Of a DNA stretch of 64,000 bases, positions 27,874-36,955 are shown one piece after another. The notes below the pieces were generated by a model, which worked only from the letters and a program-made list of their open reading frames with translations, did not search any database and was not told the DNA's origin. This DNA comes from an uncultured Saccharospirillaceae bacterium (lineage in GTDB: Bacteria; Pseudomonadota; Gammaproteobacteria; Pseudomonadales; Oceanobacteraceae): NCBI GenBank assembly GCA_947503895.1, contig CANNFT010000010.1, positions 62,001 to 126,000 of the forward strand, in the 5' to 3' direction. Within the stretch, counting starts at the first letter, position 1. Each line of letters starts with the position of its first letter. The translations under genes and the position numbers were made by a program.

Positions 27874-28403
27874 GTGATGAAGACGAAAGCCCCGAAAATA
27901 CCGAAGACGAAAAACCGAATGCTGATTCTCTTGCGGATGAAGTCGCTGCGGCCGTTGAATCTGCCAGTGAAGAAGGGGCTGATGGAGAAGGTGGTGAAGA
28001 CGAAGCCTTAGCCGATGAATGGGCTGCGGCGATGGAAGAAGCAGGAGAAACCGAAGGCGATGACGACGAAGAGGATGGTGTTCAACCGGCGCCTTTAGAG
28101 GAACTCGAAGACGAAGGCGTGCCTAAAAAACAATATGATGGCGCACCAGAATTAGATGTCATATTGGATATTCCCGTATCTATTTCAATGGAAGTGGGTA
28201 ATACGCAAATTCCCATCCGAAATCTTTTGCAATTAAATCAAGGGTCCGTGATTGAGCTTGATCGATTAGCCGGTGAACCGTTGGATGTGTTGGTTAACGG
28301 TACATTAATCGCGCATGGCGAAGTCGTGATGGTGAACGACAAATTTGGTATTCGATTAACGGATGTTATCAGTCAGTCGGAACGTATTCAGCGTTTAAAA
28401 TAA
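27870..28403 (+). CDS. fliN: Flagellar motor switch protein FliN with acidic N-terminal extension
   Basis: The C-terminal part (about 92-177) is a SpoA domain with 'VILDIPVSISMEVGNTQIPI' and 'GEVVMVNDKFGIRLTDVIS', typical of FliN. The first 85 or so residues are very acidic and low-complexity (runs of Glu, Asp, Ala), making this protein about 40 residues longer than enteric FliN (137). Coupled to fliM by an ATGA overlap. With FliM it forms the lower C ring and helps dock FliH-FliI. Confidence 0.95.
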   Translation: MSDEDESPENTEDEKPNADSLADEVAAAVESASEEGADGEGGEDEALADEWAAAMEEAGETEGDDDEEDGVQPAPLEELEDEGVPKKQYDGAPELDVILDIPVSISMEVGNTQIPIRNLLQLNQGSVIELDRLAGEPLDVLVNGTLIAHGEVVMVNDKFGIRLTDVISQSERIQRLK

Positions 28404-28530
28404 AAATAACGCATGGCTAGCAATATTTTTTGACGACTTCCGGCTCAATACATCTCACATTATTCACTGTCACAATGTTAATCGTCACATTATATTTTTA
28501 AACGCCATTAACTTAAATGTGGGGCGAAAC

Positions 28531-29112
28531 ATGTTTATTCAAAAAATCAGCCAAGCTGCTTTAAGCGCATGGTTGCTGATGCTGGCGGCTCTTATGTTGA
28601 TTCCTGTTCAGGCTACTGCAGAGGCTGAACCTCGTTTATCGCCTACCGCCACAATTGTAACATCAGAAATCGATATAACCCCCCAGACTGCTCCTATAAA
28701 CCAGCCGATCAATGAGCCAGACCATCAAGGTTCAAACTCGAAGCAAATGGCACCCGTCATGCTGAGCAGCGAAGAACAGCTCATGAAAGTTTCATTTGCA
28801 TTGGTGCTCGTGTTAGCGCTCATTTACGGTATAGCATGGTTTTTTAAACGCAATCATGGCCTGAAAAATTTAGTGGGGTTACCCATTAAGACACTTGCCA
28901 TGGCACCTATGGGCGTGAAAGAAAAAATAGTATTAATAGAAATAGGCGACAAACAGATTTTATTAGGCATGACACCGAACAGTATTCAAACGTTAGCCAC
29001 CTTTGATGAACCCATCCTACAAGCACCCGTTGATAAACAGTCCATTTTCGCTCGAAAAATGAAAGACATCATGGCACAAGCATTGAATGAGAAAAGCAGC
29101 AGCGACAAATAA
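28531..29112 (+). CDS. fliO: Flagellar biosynthetic protein FliO
   Basis: The 193-residue protein has an N-terminal signal-like segment (about 8-27, ending VQATAEAE), a central membrane helix (about 83-103, 'FALVLVLALIYGIAWFF') and the cytoplasmic FliO domain (GLKNLVGL.IKTLAMAPMGVKEKIVLIEIGDKQILLG). FliO helps assemble FliP in the export gate. I prefer ATG 28531 after GGGGCGA over the in-frame GTG at 28519. It follows a 127-bp gap after fliN. Confidence 0.9.
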   Translation: MFIQKISQAALSAWLLMLAALMLIPVQATAEAEPRLSPTATIVTSEIDITPQTAPINQPINEPDHQGSNSKQMAPVMLSSEEQLMKVSFALVLVLALIYGIAWFFKRNHGLKNLVGLPIKTLAMAPMGVKEKIVLIEIGDKQILLGMTPNSIQTLATFDEPILQAPVDKQSIFARKMKDIMAQALNEKSSSDK

Positions 29113-29209
29113 TCTAACACTTTGTGTGGTGACCATTGAGAGCGCGTTATTCGTAATGTTCAGATCTTAATGCAATGATCAATGTGCACAGTCTAACTGG
29201 ATTTCAAGT

Positions 29210-29974
29210 ATGTGCTATACCCCGCGTTGGTATAAATGGTGTGCGCTCCTCCTCTTGATGATACTACCGGCATCACTGACTTGGGCTGAAAATGCATTCG
29301 GTATTCCTGCCATTACCTTTGAGCCAAAGCCGGATGGCTCTGGGCGATATTCTGTAACGATTCAAATTCTTGCCATTATGACGATGCTGACGATTTTACC
29401 GTCAATGATCGTGATGATGACCTCATTCACTCGGATCATCGTTGTATTCGCAATATTACGGCAGGCTTTGGGATTGCAGCAGACGCCATCTAATCAAATT
29501 ATCTTGGGTTTATCTTTTTTCCTGACCATTTTTATTATGATGCCGGTTTTCAATGTCATGAATGAGACGGCTATTCAGCCCTATATCAATGAAGATTTAA
29601 AGCCATTTGAAGCATTAGAGCGAGCCAGTATTCCCCTAAGAGAGTTTATGTTGGCACAAGTTCGAGAAAATGATCTTAATTTATTTGTGCGTTTATCAGG
29701 TGAGGAAAATCTGAACGATCCATCTGAAACACCGTTGCATGTATTAGTCCCCGCATTTGTAACCAGTGAATTGAAAACGGCGTTTCAAATGGGGTTCATG
29801 CTATTTATTCCTTTTTTAATTATTGATCTTGTCGTGGCCAGCGTATTGATGGCTATGGGGATGATGATGCTGTCGCCCATTATTATATCTTTGCCATTCA
29901 AAATAATGTTGTTTGTCTTGGTTGATGGATGGGCCATGGTAGTGGGCACGTTAGCAGCGAGTTTTGGGTTCTAA
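29210..29974 (+). CDS. fliP: Flagellar export gate protein FliP
   Basis: The 254-residue protein has a cleavable signal peptide (about 1-26, LLLLMILPASLTWA), then four membrane helices. Family signatures include 'ILPSMIVMMTSFTRIIVVFA', RQALGLQQTPSNQI and 'FIPFLIIDLVVASVLMAMGM'. With FliQ and FliR it forms the helical export channel inside the MS ring. The ribosome site is weak (97 bp after fliO). Confidence 0.97.
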   Translation: MCYTPRWYKWCALLLLMILPASLTWAENAFGIPAITFEPKPDGSGRYSVTIQILAIMTMLTILPSMIVMMTSFTRIIVVFAILRQALGLQQTPSNQIILGLSFFLTIFIMMPVFNVMNETAIQPYINEDLKPFEALERASIPLREFMLAQVRENDLNLFVRLSGEENLNDPSETPLHVLVPAFVTSELKTAFQMGFMLFIPFLIIDLVVASVLMAMGMMMLSPIIISLPFKIMLFVLVDGWAMVVGTLAASFGF

Positions 29975-30017
29975 ACGTTATTGGTAAATGAAAGATTAAC
30001 TAATAAGCGGGTGCAAA

Positions 30018-30287
30018 ATGGACGTATTATATTTGGGTGATTTTTTACGCGAAGCATTGTTTTTGGTTATTCTCATTGTATTGGCGTTACTGGTTCCGAG
30101 TCTATTGGTCGGTTTAATTGTGGCGACGTTCCAAGCTGCCACACAAATCAATGAGCAAACGCTCAGTTTTTTACCTAGACTCGTCGTGACTTTACTGTGC
30201 CTCGTTTTCTTTGGCCCATGGATTGTTAAGATTCTGGTCGAATACTCTACCAACCTCTATATGAAAATACCCTTCCTAATTCACTGA
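30018..30287 (+). CDS. fliQ: Flagellar export gate protein FliQ
   Basis: The 89-residue protein has two membrane helices and the FliQ core 'PSLLVGLIVATFQAATQINEQTLSFLPR'-like segment (about 33-58). Length equals that of enteric FliQ. It packs around FliP5-FliR1 in the export channel. It lies 43 nt after fliP and 12 nt before fliR. Confidence 0.96.
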   Translation: MDVLYLGDFLREALFLVILIVLALLVPSLLVGLIVATFQAATQINEQTLSFLPRLVVTLLCLVFFGPWIVKILVEYSTNLYMKIPFLIH

Positions 30288-30299
30288 AGCTGCAGGTCT

Positions 30300-31094
30300 A
30301 TGATTCCATTTATTATTGATATGGATTCGATCGAAATATCCAGTTGGATAAGTCGATATGTTTGGCCGTTTTGTCGTGTGAGTGGTTTTTTTCTCGCGCT
30401 TCCCTTATTTGGAACGCGATTGGTCAGTGTAAGAATACGCTTACTGTTATCCGTTGCCGTCACATTGGTCATCGTGCCTCTGTTACCACCCATGCCCAAA
30501 ACAGACGGTATCGGATTGGAAACCATGATCATCTCGCTCCAACAATTGACGATTGGCATCGCGCTTGGTTTTGTTGTCGAACTGTTAATGCAGGTATTTA
30601 TTATGTCGGGTCAATTGGTCGCGATGCAAACGGGGTTAGGAATGGCTCAGATGGTTGATCCATCCAATGGTGTCAACGTGGCAGTGGTTGCGCAATGGTT
30701 TTTATTATTCGTAAATTTATTATTTATAGGATTAAACGGACATCTCGTTGCGATTGAAATCATGGTGGATAGTTTTTATAGCATACCCATCGGGTTTTAT
30801 GGTTTAAGCACGAACACCCTGTATCTGATTGTTGAACTGGCACATTGGATGTTTACCGCTGCGATTGTCTTAGCGTTACCAGCCATCACGGCCATGCTCA
30901 TAGTTAATATAGCCTTTGGAATCATGGCTCGATTATCACCACAATTAAATATCTTTGCTGTGGGTTTTCCCATCACAATGATGTTAGGGCTAGTGGTTTT
31001 GTGGATCACCTTTGGTGGTTACGGGACGCAATTTAACGAACTGCTGTCAGAATTGTTTCTATTTATGCGAAGCTTTCAGGCATCGACAATATAA
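30300..31094 (+). CDS. fliR: Flagellar export gate protein FliR
   Basis: The 264-residue membrane protein matches FliR: 'RVSGFFLALPLFGTRLVSVR' near the start, 'GQLVAMQTGLGMAQMVDPSNG' in the middle, and hydrophobic helices to the end. A single copy caps the FliPQR complex and contacts FlhB. No fusion to flhB, which follows separately after 118 bp. Confidence 0.96.
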   Translation: MIPFIIDMDSIEISSWISRYVWPFCRVSGFFLALPLFGTRLVSVRIRLLLSVAVTLVIVPLLPPMPKTDGIGLETMIISLQQLTIGIALGFVVELLMQVFIMSGQLVAMQTGLGMAQMVDPSNGVNVAVVAQWFLLFVNLLFIGLNGHLVAIEIMVDSFYSIPIGFYGLSTNTLYLIVELAHWMFTAAIVLALPAITAMLIVNIAFGIMARLSPQLNIFAVGFPITMMLGLVVLWITFGGYGTQFNELLSELFLFMRSFQASTI

Positions 31095-31212
31095 ACAACA
31101 TCGCGATAGGGCGTTTAATTTACGAATTGTATATTGAAATACGGTCGTAGACATCGCCAAGGTAATTTAACCATCTTCTTGATCGACGACTCGTGGTCGG
31201 CGTGAGTAAATT

Positions 31213-32340
31213 ATGGCAGAAAACGATAGCAGCCAAGAAAAAACCGAAGAGCCGACCGCCCGACGATTGGAAAAGGGCAAAGAAGACGGGCAAATTCCTC
31301 GTTCAAAGGAACTTAGCACCAGTTTAGTTTTGATTGCGGGGTCATTGTCAATATGGGTATTTGGCCGCCAATTGTATGCGTCTGCCGAGCATATGTTCGA
31401 TTTTAATTTTGCCATTGAACGTGAAGCCTTATTTGACTCCAAACAATTGGTCATTCATTTATCCGCTTCCGCAGTTGATGCTGTACTGCATTCCTTACCC
31501 ATTTTCATCGTGCTGTTTATTGCAGCTATTGTCGGACCCTTAGCTTTAGGTGGGTGGATGTTCAGTGCAAAATCACTGGCACCTAAGCCGGATCGATTAA
31601 ATCCGATCTCTGGGTTAAAACGAATGTTCGGATTGAAATCATTGGTAGAGCTAGCCAAATCATGGGCTAAAGTACTGGTGCTTTTTAGCTGCTCCCTGCT
31701 TCTATTTTTTTTCATGGAAGAACAATTTATGGGCTTGCATCGAGAGCCCAGTCAAGCTGCCATTGCCCACAGTGTTGATTTAGTCATAAAGGGTTTTGTT
31801 GCGCTAGCATTGAGCACACTGCTGATTAGCATTATTGATGTACCCTTTCAAATTTATGATTTCACAAAGAAAATGAAAATGAGTTTGCAAGAGGTAAAAG
31901 ACGAGCATAAAGATACAGAAGGGAAGCCAGAGGTCAAACAACGGATTCGTCGTTTACAATATGAAATGGCACAAAAAAGAATGATGCAGGATGTGCCAGA
32001 TGCCGATGTGGTCATCACCAATCCAACCCATTATGCGGTTGCATTGAAATACGAATCCAGTGCCATGGAAGCGCCTACATTAGTGGCCAAAGGCATTGAT
32101 GAAATGGCGCTTAAAATTAAAGAAATTGCGTTAGACAGTAAAGTGCCGTTGGTACAAGCACCATCATTAGCTCGTTCTGTTTATACTCACACAGCTGTGG
32201 GTAAAGAAATACCAGAAGGGTTATACGTGGCCATTGCACAGGTGTTGGCGTATGTCTTTCAGTTGGATCAGTTTATGAAAGGGATTGGGCCTAAGCCGAA
32301 ACAGCCGTCGTTTCCCATTCCAGAAGACTTGCGTGCGTAG
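31213..32340 (+). CDS. flhB: Flagellar export switch protein FlhB
   Basis: The 375-residue protein starts with 'SSQEKTEEPTARRLEKGKEDG', the FlhB N-terminal signature, then four membrane helices and a cytoplasmic domain with the autocleavage motif N270-P271-T272-H273. Cleavage there switches export from rod/hook to filament substrates after FliK signals. The C-terminus ends in a Pro-rich tail. It is the last gene of the fliL operon; a 500-bp gap with a dispersed repeat follows. Confidence 0.97.
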   Translation: MAENDSSQEKTEEPTARRLEKGKEDGQIPRSKELSTSLVLIAGSLSIWVFGRQLYASAEHMFDFNFAIEREALFDSKQLVIHLSASAVDAVLHSLPIFIVLFIAAIVGPLALGGWMFSAKSLAPKPDRLNPISGLKRMFGLKSLVELAKSWAKVLVLFSCSLLLFFFMEEQFMGLHREPSQAAIAHSVDLVIKGFVALALSTLLISIIDVPFQIYDFTKKMKMSLQEVKDEHKDTEGKPEVKQRIRRLQYEMAQKRMMQDVPDADVVITNPTHYAVALKYESSAMEAPTLVAKGIDEMALKIKEIALDSKVPLVQAPSLARSVYTHTAVGKEIPEGLYVAIAQVLAYVFQLDQFMKGIGPKPKQPSFPIPEDLRA

Positions 32341-32409
32341 AGAGTGGTGGCCTGATTGTGGGGTGCCAGGAGCGACTCGCACCTATGACGTATTGTTCCT
32401 GTTGATTCT

Positions 32410-32545
32410 TTCGGGCTCCCATTTACTTTTTGCGGGGTTGCCTCCACACCCCGCTTCGCGGCTGCTCAGATTCCCTCCGATTTTATATATTGACGACCTG
32501 TTTGGTGGGCGGTCGCCTGAAGAGGCCGCTACGTTGTGATCGATT
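32410..32545 (+). repeat. Dispersed structured repeat, copy A (between flhB and flhA)
   Basis: This element resembles two copies in the tRNA-Glu island (51385-51520, 51720-51851). Shared blocks include a GCGGGGT...ACCCCGC stem (32432-32455) followed by TTCGCGGCTG, then a TTATATATT block, then GGTGGGCGGTCG...GGCCGC and TTGTGATCG. The conserved arms pair in all copies although the loop sequences differ. No terminal repeats or open frame are conserved. Likely a small mobile or satellite element, possibly transcribed. Confidence 0.7.
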
Positions 32546-32840
32546 CATGTTTGTTTTCAAAAACCAAAATACAGACTAAATCTCAAACCATAGAAAAAGC
32601 TAAATCTAAAACCAAATCTAGGATCGGGGGATAGGTGGGTTGAGGCTTGGGATAACTGCATGGTTTGGCTGTGATTTTCTTAAGGTTTGCTTTAGACGCT
32701 TTGTGACGTTTTTGTTTTCGGTGTGTGTTTGTCTGTGGCCAATTTTTTGCACCGGTCTGGTATGTGGGTGGTGGGTGTCAATGGTTTGGGTTTATGAATA
32801 GTAGCCAATACGCGGTTTTTTATATGGGGCGGTTATAAGC
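32546..32840. other. G/T-rich leader region of flhA
   Basis: The stretch from about 32620 to the flhA start is strikingly rich in G and T on the plus strand, unlike the other gaps. It also holds an imperfect direct repeat of a CTAAATCT-AAACCA-type unit at 32576-32592 and 32601-32617. Besides the sigma-54 promoter listed separately I see nothing else. The change in composition follows the repeat insertion and continues into the first part of flhA. Confidence 0.5.
32736..32751 (+). promoter_or_regulatory. Sigma-54 (-24/-12) promoter of flhA
   Basis: TGGCCAATTTTTTGCA has GG at 32737-32738 and GC at 32749-32750, the exact 12-nt offset, and matches TGGC and TTGCA of the consensus. A T-run between the elements, as here, is common in strong sigma-54 promoters. 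Predicted start near 32762, leaving a leader of about 79 nt before the flhA ATG. It should drive flhA-flhF-fleN-fliA. Confidence 0.82.
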
Positions 32841-35042
32841 ATGGCGATCAGGGGCATGCAATTGACGCGTGGTAATGTGGTCAATGTTTTAGATCGGCTT
32901 CGGGCAGTCGCAAAAGGTAATTTTGCGGTGCCGATTATGGTAATGGTTTTGTTGGGCATGATGACGTTGCCCATGCCGCCTTTTCTGTTAGATGTCTTTT
33001 TTACGTTTAATATTACGCTGTCCATTGTGGTGCTGCTGGTCTGTGTTTACGCTCTTCGGCCACTCGATTTTGCTATTTTCCCGAGTATTTTATTGGTGGC
33101 GACGTTGCTTAGGCTGGCATTGAATGTCGCTTCTACGAGGGTGGTTTTGTTGGAGGGCCATCAGGGTGGCGCTGCTGCGGGTAAAGTTATTGAGGCGTTT
33201 GGTGAAGTTTTGGTGGGTGGGAATTATGCCGTTGGCTTGGTTGTGTTTCTTATTTTGATGATTATTAACTTTGTGGTGGTCACAAAGGGCGCGGGTCGTG
33301 TTTCGGAAGTGAGCGCACGGTTTACATTGGACGCGATGCCGGGCAAGCAGATGGCGATTGATGCGGATTTGAACGCGGGGTTAATTGACGCTGACGAAGC
33401 TAAGAAACGACGGTCGGATGTCGCGAATGAAGCTGATTTTTATGGCTCTATGGATGGTGCCAGTAAGTTTGTAAAAGGGGATGCGATTGCTGGCATGTTG
33501 ATTTTAATTATCAATATTGTCGGTGGTTTATTTATCGGCACATTGCAACATGATTTAGATTTTAGTCGCGCAGTTGAGGTGTACGCGTTATTGACGATCG
33601 GTGATGGATTGGTGGCTCAGATCCCAAGTTTATTGCTGTCGACGGCTACGGCCATTATTGTCACGCGTAACAACAGCGATGAAGATGTGGGTGAGCAAGT
33701 ATTAAAACAAATGTTTGCTTCAAGTCGTGCGCTTGCAATTGCTGCTGGTATTTTATTGTTGATGGGGTTGCTGCCGGGTATGCCTCATTTGGTCTTTTTG
33801 GGTTTAGGCAGCGTTGCGGCTGGAACGGCTTATTACATTTATTGGCGAAATCAACAACCTGAAGTCGTTGAAGATGGTATGCCATCGACATCGGCTCGCC
33901 AAGCGGCTGGCAAAGCTAAAATTTCCGGCGGCGATGGGGCCGCGTTACCACCTGGGGGTACGAAGGCATTGCCTGATCCCGAAGCAAGAGAAGTGGATTG
34001 GGAAGATGTAGAAGCGGTCGATATCATTGGTTTGGAGGTGGGCTATCGCTTGATTCCATTAGTGGATAAAAACCAAGGAGGGCAGCTGCTAAGTCGTATT
34101 AAGGGCGTGAGAAGAAAATTATCACAGGAACTCGGCTTCCTGGTGCCCAGCGTTCACATTCGCGATAACCTTGATTTATTACCAAACGCTTACCGCATTT
34201 TATTAATGGGGGTGGCGGTAGCAGAAGCTGAAATTGAACCCGATAAAGAACTCGCCATTAATCCTGGTCAAGTGTTTGGTCAAGTGGAAGGCCTTGCCAC
34301 AAAAGACCCTGCTTTTGGACTGGATGCAATATGGGTTGCACCCGATAAAAAAGATCAGGCACAAACCTTAGGCTATACCGTCGTCGATGCCAGTACTGTG
34401 GTGGCGACCCATATGAATCAATTGTTGCAGAAACACGCTCAGGAATTAATTGGGCATGAAGAAGTTCAAAAGATGTTAGACCGACTCACGAAGACATCAC
34501 CCAAATTATCAGAGGAATTGGTGCCGAATACTTTGAGTTTGGGGCAATTACTGGGCGTGCTCCAGAAACTACTGGCGGAGGGCGTACCCGTTCGCGATAT
34601 GCGTTCGATCGCCGAAGCCTTGGCGAATGCCAATGTTGACAGTCAAGATATTGCCGCATTGACCTCTGTCGTGCGCAAGGCTTTGAAACGCCTAATCGTA
34701 CAAAGCATCTATGGTAATCAAGATGATCTATCGGTTATTTCCTTGGAACCCGCACTGGAACAGTTATTGCTGAAAACAGTACAGCAAACGCAACAACAAA
34801 CGGGTTCAGCGGATCACATTATTTTGGAACCGACGATGGCGGAAAAATTGCAAAAATCGTTAACGGAAGCAGCCCAAAAACAAGAAATGGCGGGCAATCC
34901 AGCCGTGCTATTAGTCTCAGCCATGTTAAGAGTGGTGATGTTCAATTTTGTGCGTAACACCGTCGATAATTTACACGTGTTGTCTTACCAAGAAATTCCA
35001 GACAACAAACAAATAACCATTGCTGCTTCAATCGGTGCGTAA
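32841..35042 (+). CDS. flhA: Flagellar export gate protein FlhA
   Basis: The 733-residue protein has an N-terminal membrane domain with about eight helices and a large cytoplasmic domain forming the nonameric export ring. The FHIPEP-family signature region is visible around 140-175 ('VVVTKGAGRVSEVSARFTLD' then 'PGKQMAIDADLNAGLI'). A Gly/Ala/Pro-rich linker near 345-380 separates the halves. An in-frame ATG at 32856 is an alternative start. The first third uses more G/T-rich codons than the rest. Confidence 0.97.
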   Translation: MAIRGMQLTRGNVVNVLDRLRAVAKGNFAVPIMVMVLLGMMTLPMPPFLLDVFFTFNITLSIVVLLVCVYALRPLDFAIFPSILLVATLLRLALNVASTRVVLLEGHQGGAAAGKVIEAFGEVLVGGNYAVGLVVFLILMIINFVVVTKGAGRVSEVSARFTLDAMPGKQMAIDADLNAGLIDADEAKKRRSDVANEADFYGSMDGASKFVKGDAIAGMLILIINIVGGLFIGTLQHDLDFSRAVEVYALLTIGDGLVAQIPSLLLSTATAIIVTRNNSDEDVGEQVLKQMFASSRALAIAAGILLLMGLLPGMPHLVFLGLGSVAAGTAYYIYWRNQQPEVVEDGMPSTSARQAAGKAKISGGDGAALPPGGTKALPDPEAREVDWEDVEAVDIIGLEVGYRLIPLVDKNQGGQLLSRIKGVRRKLSQELGFLVPSVHIRDNLDLLPNAYRILLMGVAVAEAEIEPDKELAINPGQVFGQVEGLATKDPAFGLDAIWVAPDKKDQAQTLGYTVVDASTVVATHMNQLLQKHAQELIGHEEVQKMLDRLTKTSPKLSEELVPNTLSLGQLLGVLQKLLAEGVPVRDMRSIAEALANANVDSQDIAALTSVVRKALKRLIVQSIYGNQDDLSVISLEPALEQLLLKTVQQTQQQTGSADHIILEPTMAEKLQKSLTEAAQKQEMAGNPAVLLVSAMLRVVMFNFVRNTVDNLHVLSYQEIPDNKQITIAASIGA

Positions 35043-35107
35043 TACATCATTTTAAGCCCTGGCCTTGAGGGTGAATTAAATCAAGGTGTGGTCTTTAAGG
35101 TCTATGA

Positions 35108-36913
35108 ATGAGTAGAGATATCCCTATGAAAGTCCGTCGTTTTACTGCCACTACTATGCAAAAAGCCTTAAAGTCCGTCAGCGAGGAAATGGGGCCAGAT
35201 GCGGTTATTTTATCGAATCATCGTGTAAAGGGCGGCGTGGAAATTATCGTTGCGCAAAACTATGAACCGGTGAGCGCTAAGTCTTTGGCTTTTGCAACCG
35301 ACGAGCGTGATGAGGCGGATTACAAAAGGTCAGCAAGTGGTCATCAGTACGTTGAGCGAGGGTCGAAGGCTCCAGCAGAACGACATGGCAATAAGGGCTC
35401 GCAAGTCCGCTCTGAAGATGACAATGGTCATATCTCTGAAAACGTCACGATACCCAAGGCGAAAAAGTCAAAGAGCACTAAGCCATTGGGGAGTCAAAAA
35501 GCGTCTTTACGGTCTGAAGACTCGCCACCGAAAAATCCGAGTCGCACGACACAAAAAGCTAGTCCGAAAAAGCCTTTAAATGACGATAATCCATGGCCGT
35601 TCCTTTCGGAAGATCAGCAATACGAAGTACGCGAACAATTAAAACTGCAAGATCAATTAGAAGAATTGAAGCAGGTTCGTCAACAAGAATTTGGGCCAGT
35701 GAAGGATTCACCACGCATTAAGCACGACGATCAAAGTCGATATATATCCTCTGCACAGGCAGATAAAGTCAACCAACTTAATCAGCTAGACAGTCAAGCC
35801 GCATTGAAAGATGCGTTGCAGAATATCAAAAATAATCGTACTCAATCCCAAGTGCCATCAGCACATCAAAATAATAATGCGCAAACTGCGTCGTATAATG
35901 CAACTGACATCAATCATTTACTCAGTGAACAAGCGCCTTCGCATCCGTCTATTCAGACGTCCCCGCCAACCATTCCCAGACAGTTAATAGATGACGTTAA
36001 GGCTGAATTGCATGATTTAAAAGAAATGCTCTTGAGTGGTTCCATGGGGCAAGCGGCTGAAGCCACCGGATTCACATGGAAAAAACACACGCCACAAAAT
36101 GCGGTGCAAGGAAAACTTTGGCAACGTTTGGAACATTTAGGTTTGGATGAATGGATCATTCATCAATTGCTTCAAGGTGTGCGTTCCGATGAAGATGATA
36201 AAAAAATATGGCAAGCCGTATTGCAAGTATTAACCCATCACATTACTACTTGGTCGGGTGACAAGCTTCAGCAAGGTGGCATTTATGCGTTAGTCGGTCC
36301 TACGGGGGCGGGGAAGACGACTTCAATTGCTAAGATGGCTGTTCGATACGTGATGGAAAATCAAGAGAAGCAAGTTGGGCTGGTGACCATGGATAACTAC
36401 CGGTTAGCGGCACATGATCAGCTGCGCACTCTGGGGCAGATTTTAGGTGTGCCGGTTTCGATTGCAGATCAAGAGCATAATTTGCGCCAATGTTTGCATG
36501 ACCTAAACACCTGCGACTTAATTTTAATCGACACAGCAGGTTTAACGCCACAACACCCTATGCTGAGTTACCAATTAGATCAGTTAAAGCAGTCCGCCAC
36601 TCAAGTTCAGACATTGTTGACATTACCAGCCACCTGCCATAGCAGAGTATTACGAAAGGTCTATCATAATTACAAAGCCGCTGGGTTAACGGGTTGTATT
36701 TTAACGAAAATAGATGAAGCCAGTAGTTTAGGTGAAGCGATTACGTTGTTGATAGAGGCCGCCTTGCCATTAGCGTATTGCACCGATGGTCAGCGTATTC
36801 CAGATGATTTTCATGTTGCGAGTGCGAAATCTCTGGTCAAGCGATCTGTGCAAATTGCACAGCAAGAACAAATGACGTCGTCGAATCAAACCACCGCTGC
36901 CAGCTCCTGGTAA
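35108..36913 (+). CDS. flhF: Polar flagellum placement GTPase FlhF
   Basis: The 601-residue protein is an SRP-type GTPase. It has a conserved N-terminal segment (MKVRRFTATTMQKALKSV), then a long low-complexity B region (about 60-330, rich in Ser, Gln, Asn, Lys), and a C-terminal NG domain. The P-loop GPTGAGKT is at 397-404, with later motifs LVTMDNYR and LIDTAGL. FlhF marks the pole and recruits FliF. It is longer than Pseudomonas FlhF (about 430) because of the B region. Start: ATG 35108 with AAGG upstream, or ATG 35126, which gives the MKV start seen in relatives. Confidence 0.95.
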   Translation: MSRDIPMKVRRFTATTMQKALKSVSEEMGPDAVILSNHRVKGGVEIIVAQNYEPVSAKSLAFATDERDEADYKRSASGHQYVERGSKAPAERHGNKGSQVRSEDDNGHISENVTIPKAKKSKSTKPLGSQKASLRSEDSPPKNPSRTTQKASPKKPLNDDNPWPFLSEDQQYEVREQLKLQDQLEELKQVRQQEFGPVKDSPRIKHDDQSRYISSAQADKVNQLNQLDSQAALKDALQNIKNNRTQSQVPSAHQNNNAQTASYNATDINHLLSEQAPSHPSIQTSPPTIPRQLIDDVKAELHDLKEMLLSGSMGQAAEATGFTWKKHTPQNAVQGKLWQRLEHLGLDEWIIHQLLQGVRSDEDDKKIWQAVLQVLTHHITTWSGDKLQQGGIYALVGPTGAGKTTSIAKMAVRYVMENQEKQVGLVTMDNYRLAAHDQLRTLGQILGVPVSIADQEHNLRQCLHDLNTCDLILIDTAGLTPQHPMLSYQLDQLKQSATQVQTLLTLPATCHSRVLRKVYHNYKAAGLTGCILTKIDEASSLGEAITLLIEAALPLAYCTDGQRIPDDFHVASAKSLVKRSVQIAQQEQMTSSNQTTAASSW

Positions 36914-36955
36914 TGGATAACCATCATTCACTTAAATAAATGGGAAATATATTTC

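Noticed and set aside
32285..32539. 84-codon frame across the end of flhB and repeat copy A
   Set aside because: It overlaps flhB and translates the non-coding repeat; a similar frame occurs over copy B (51280-51516) for the same reason.
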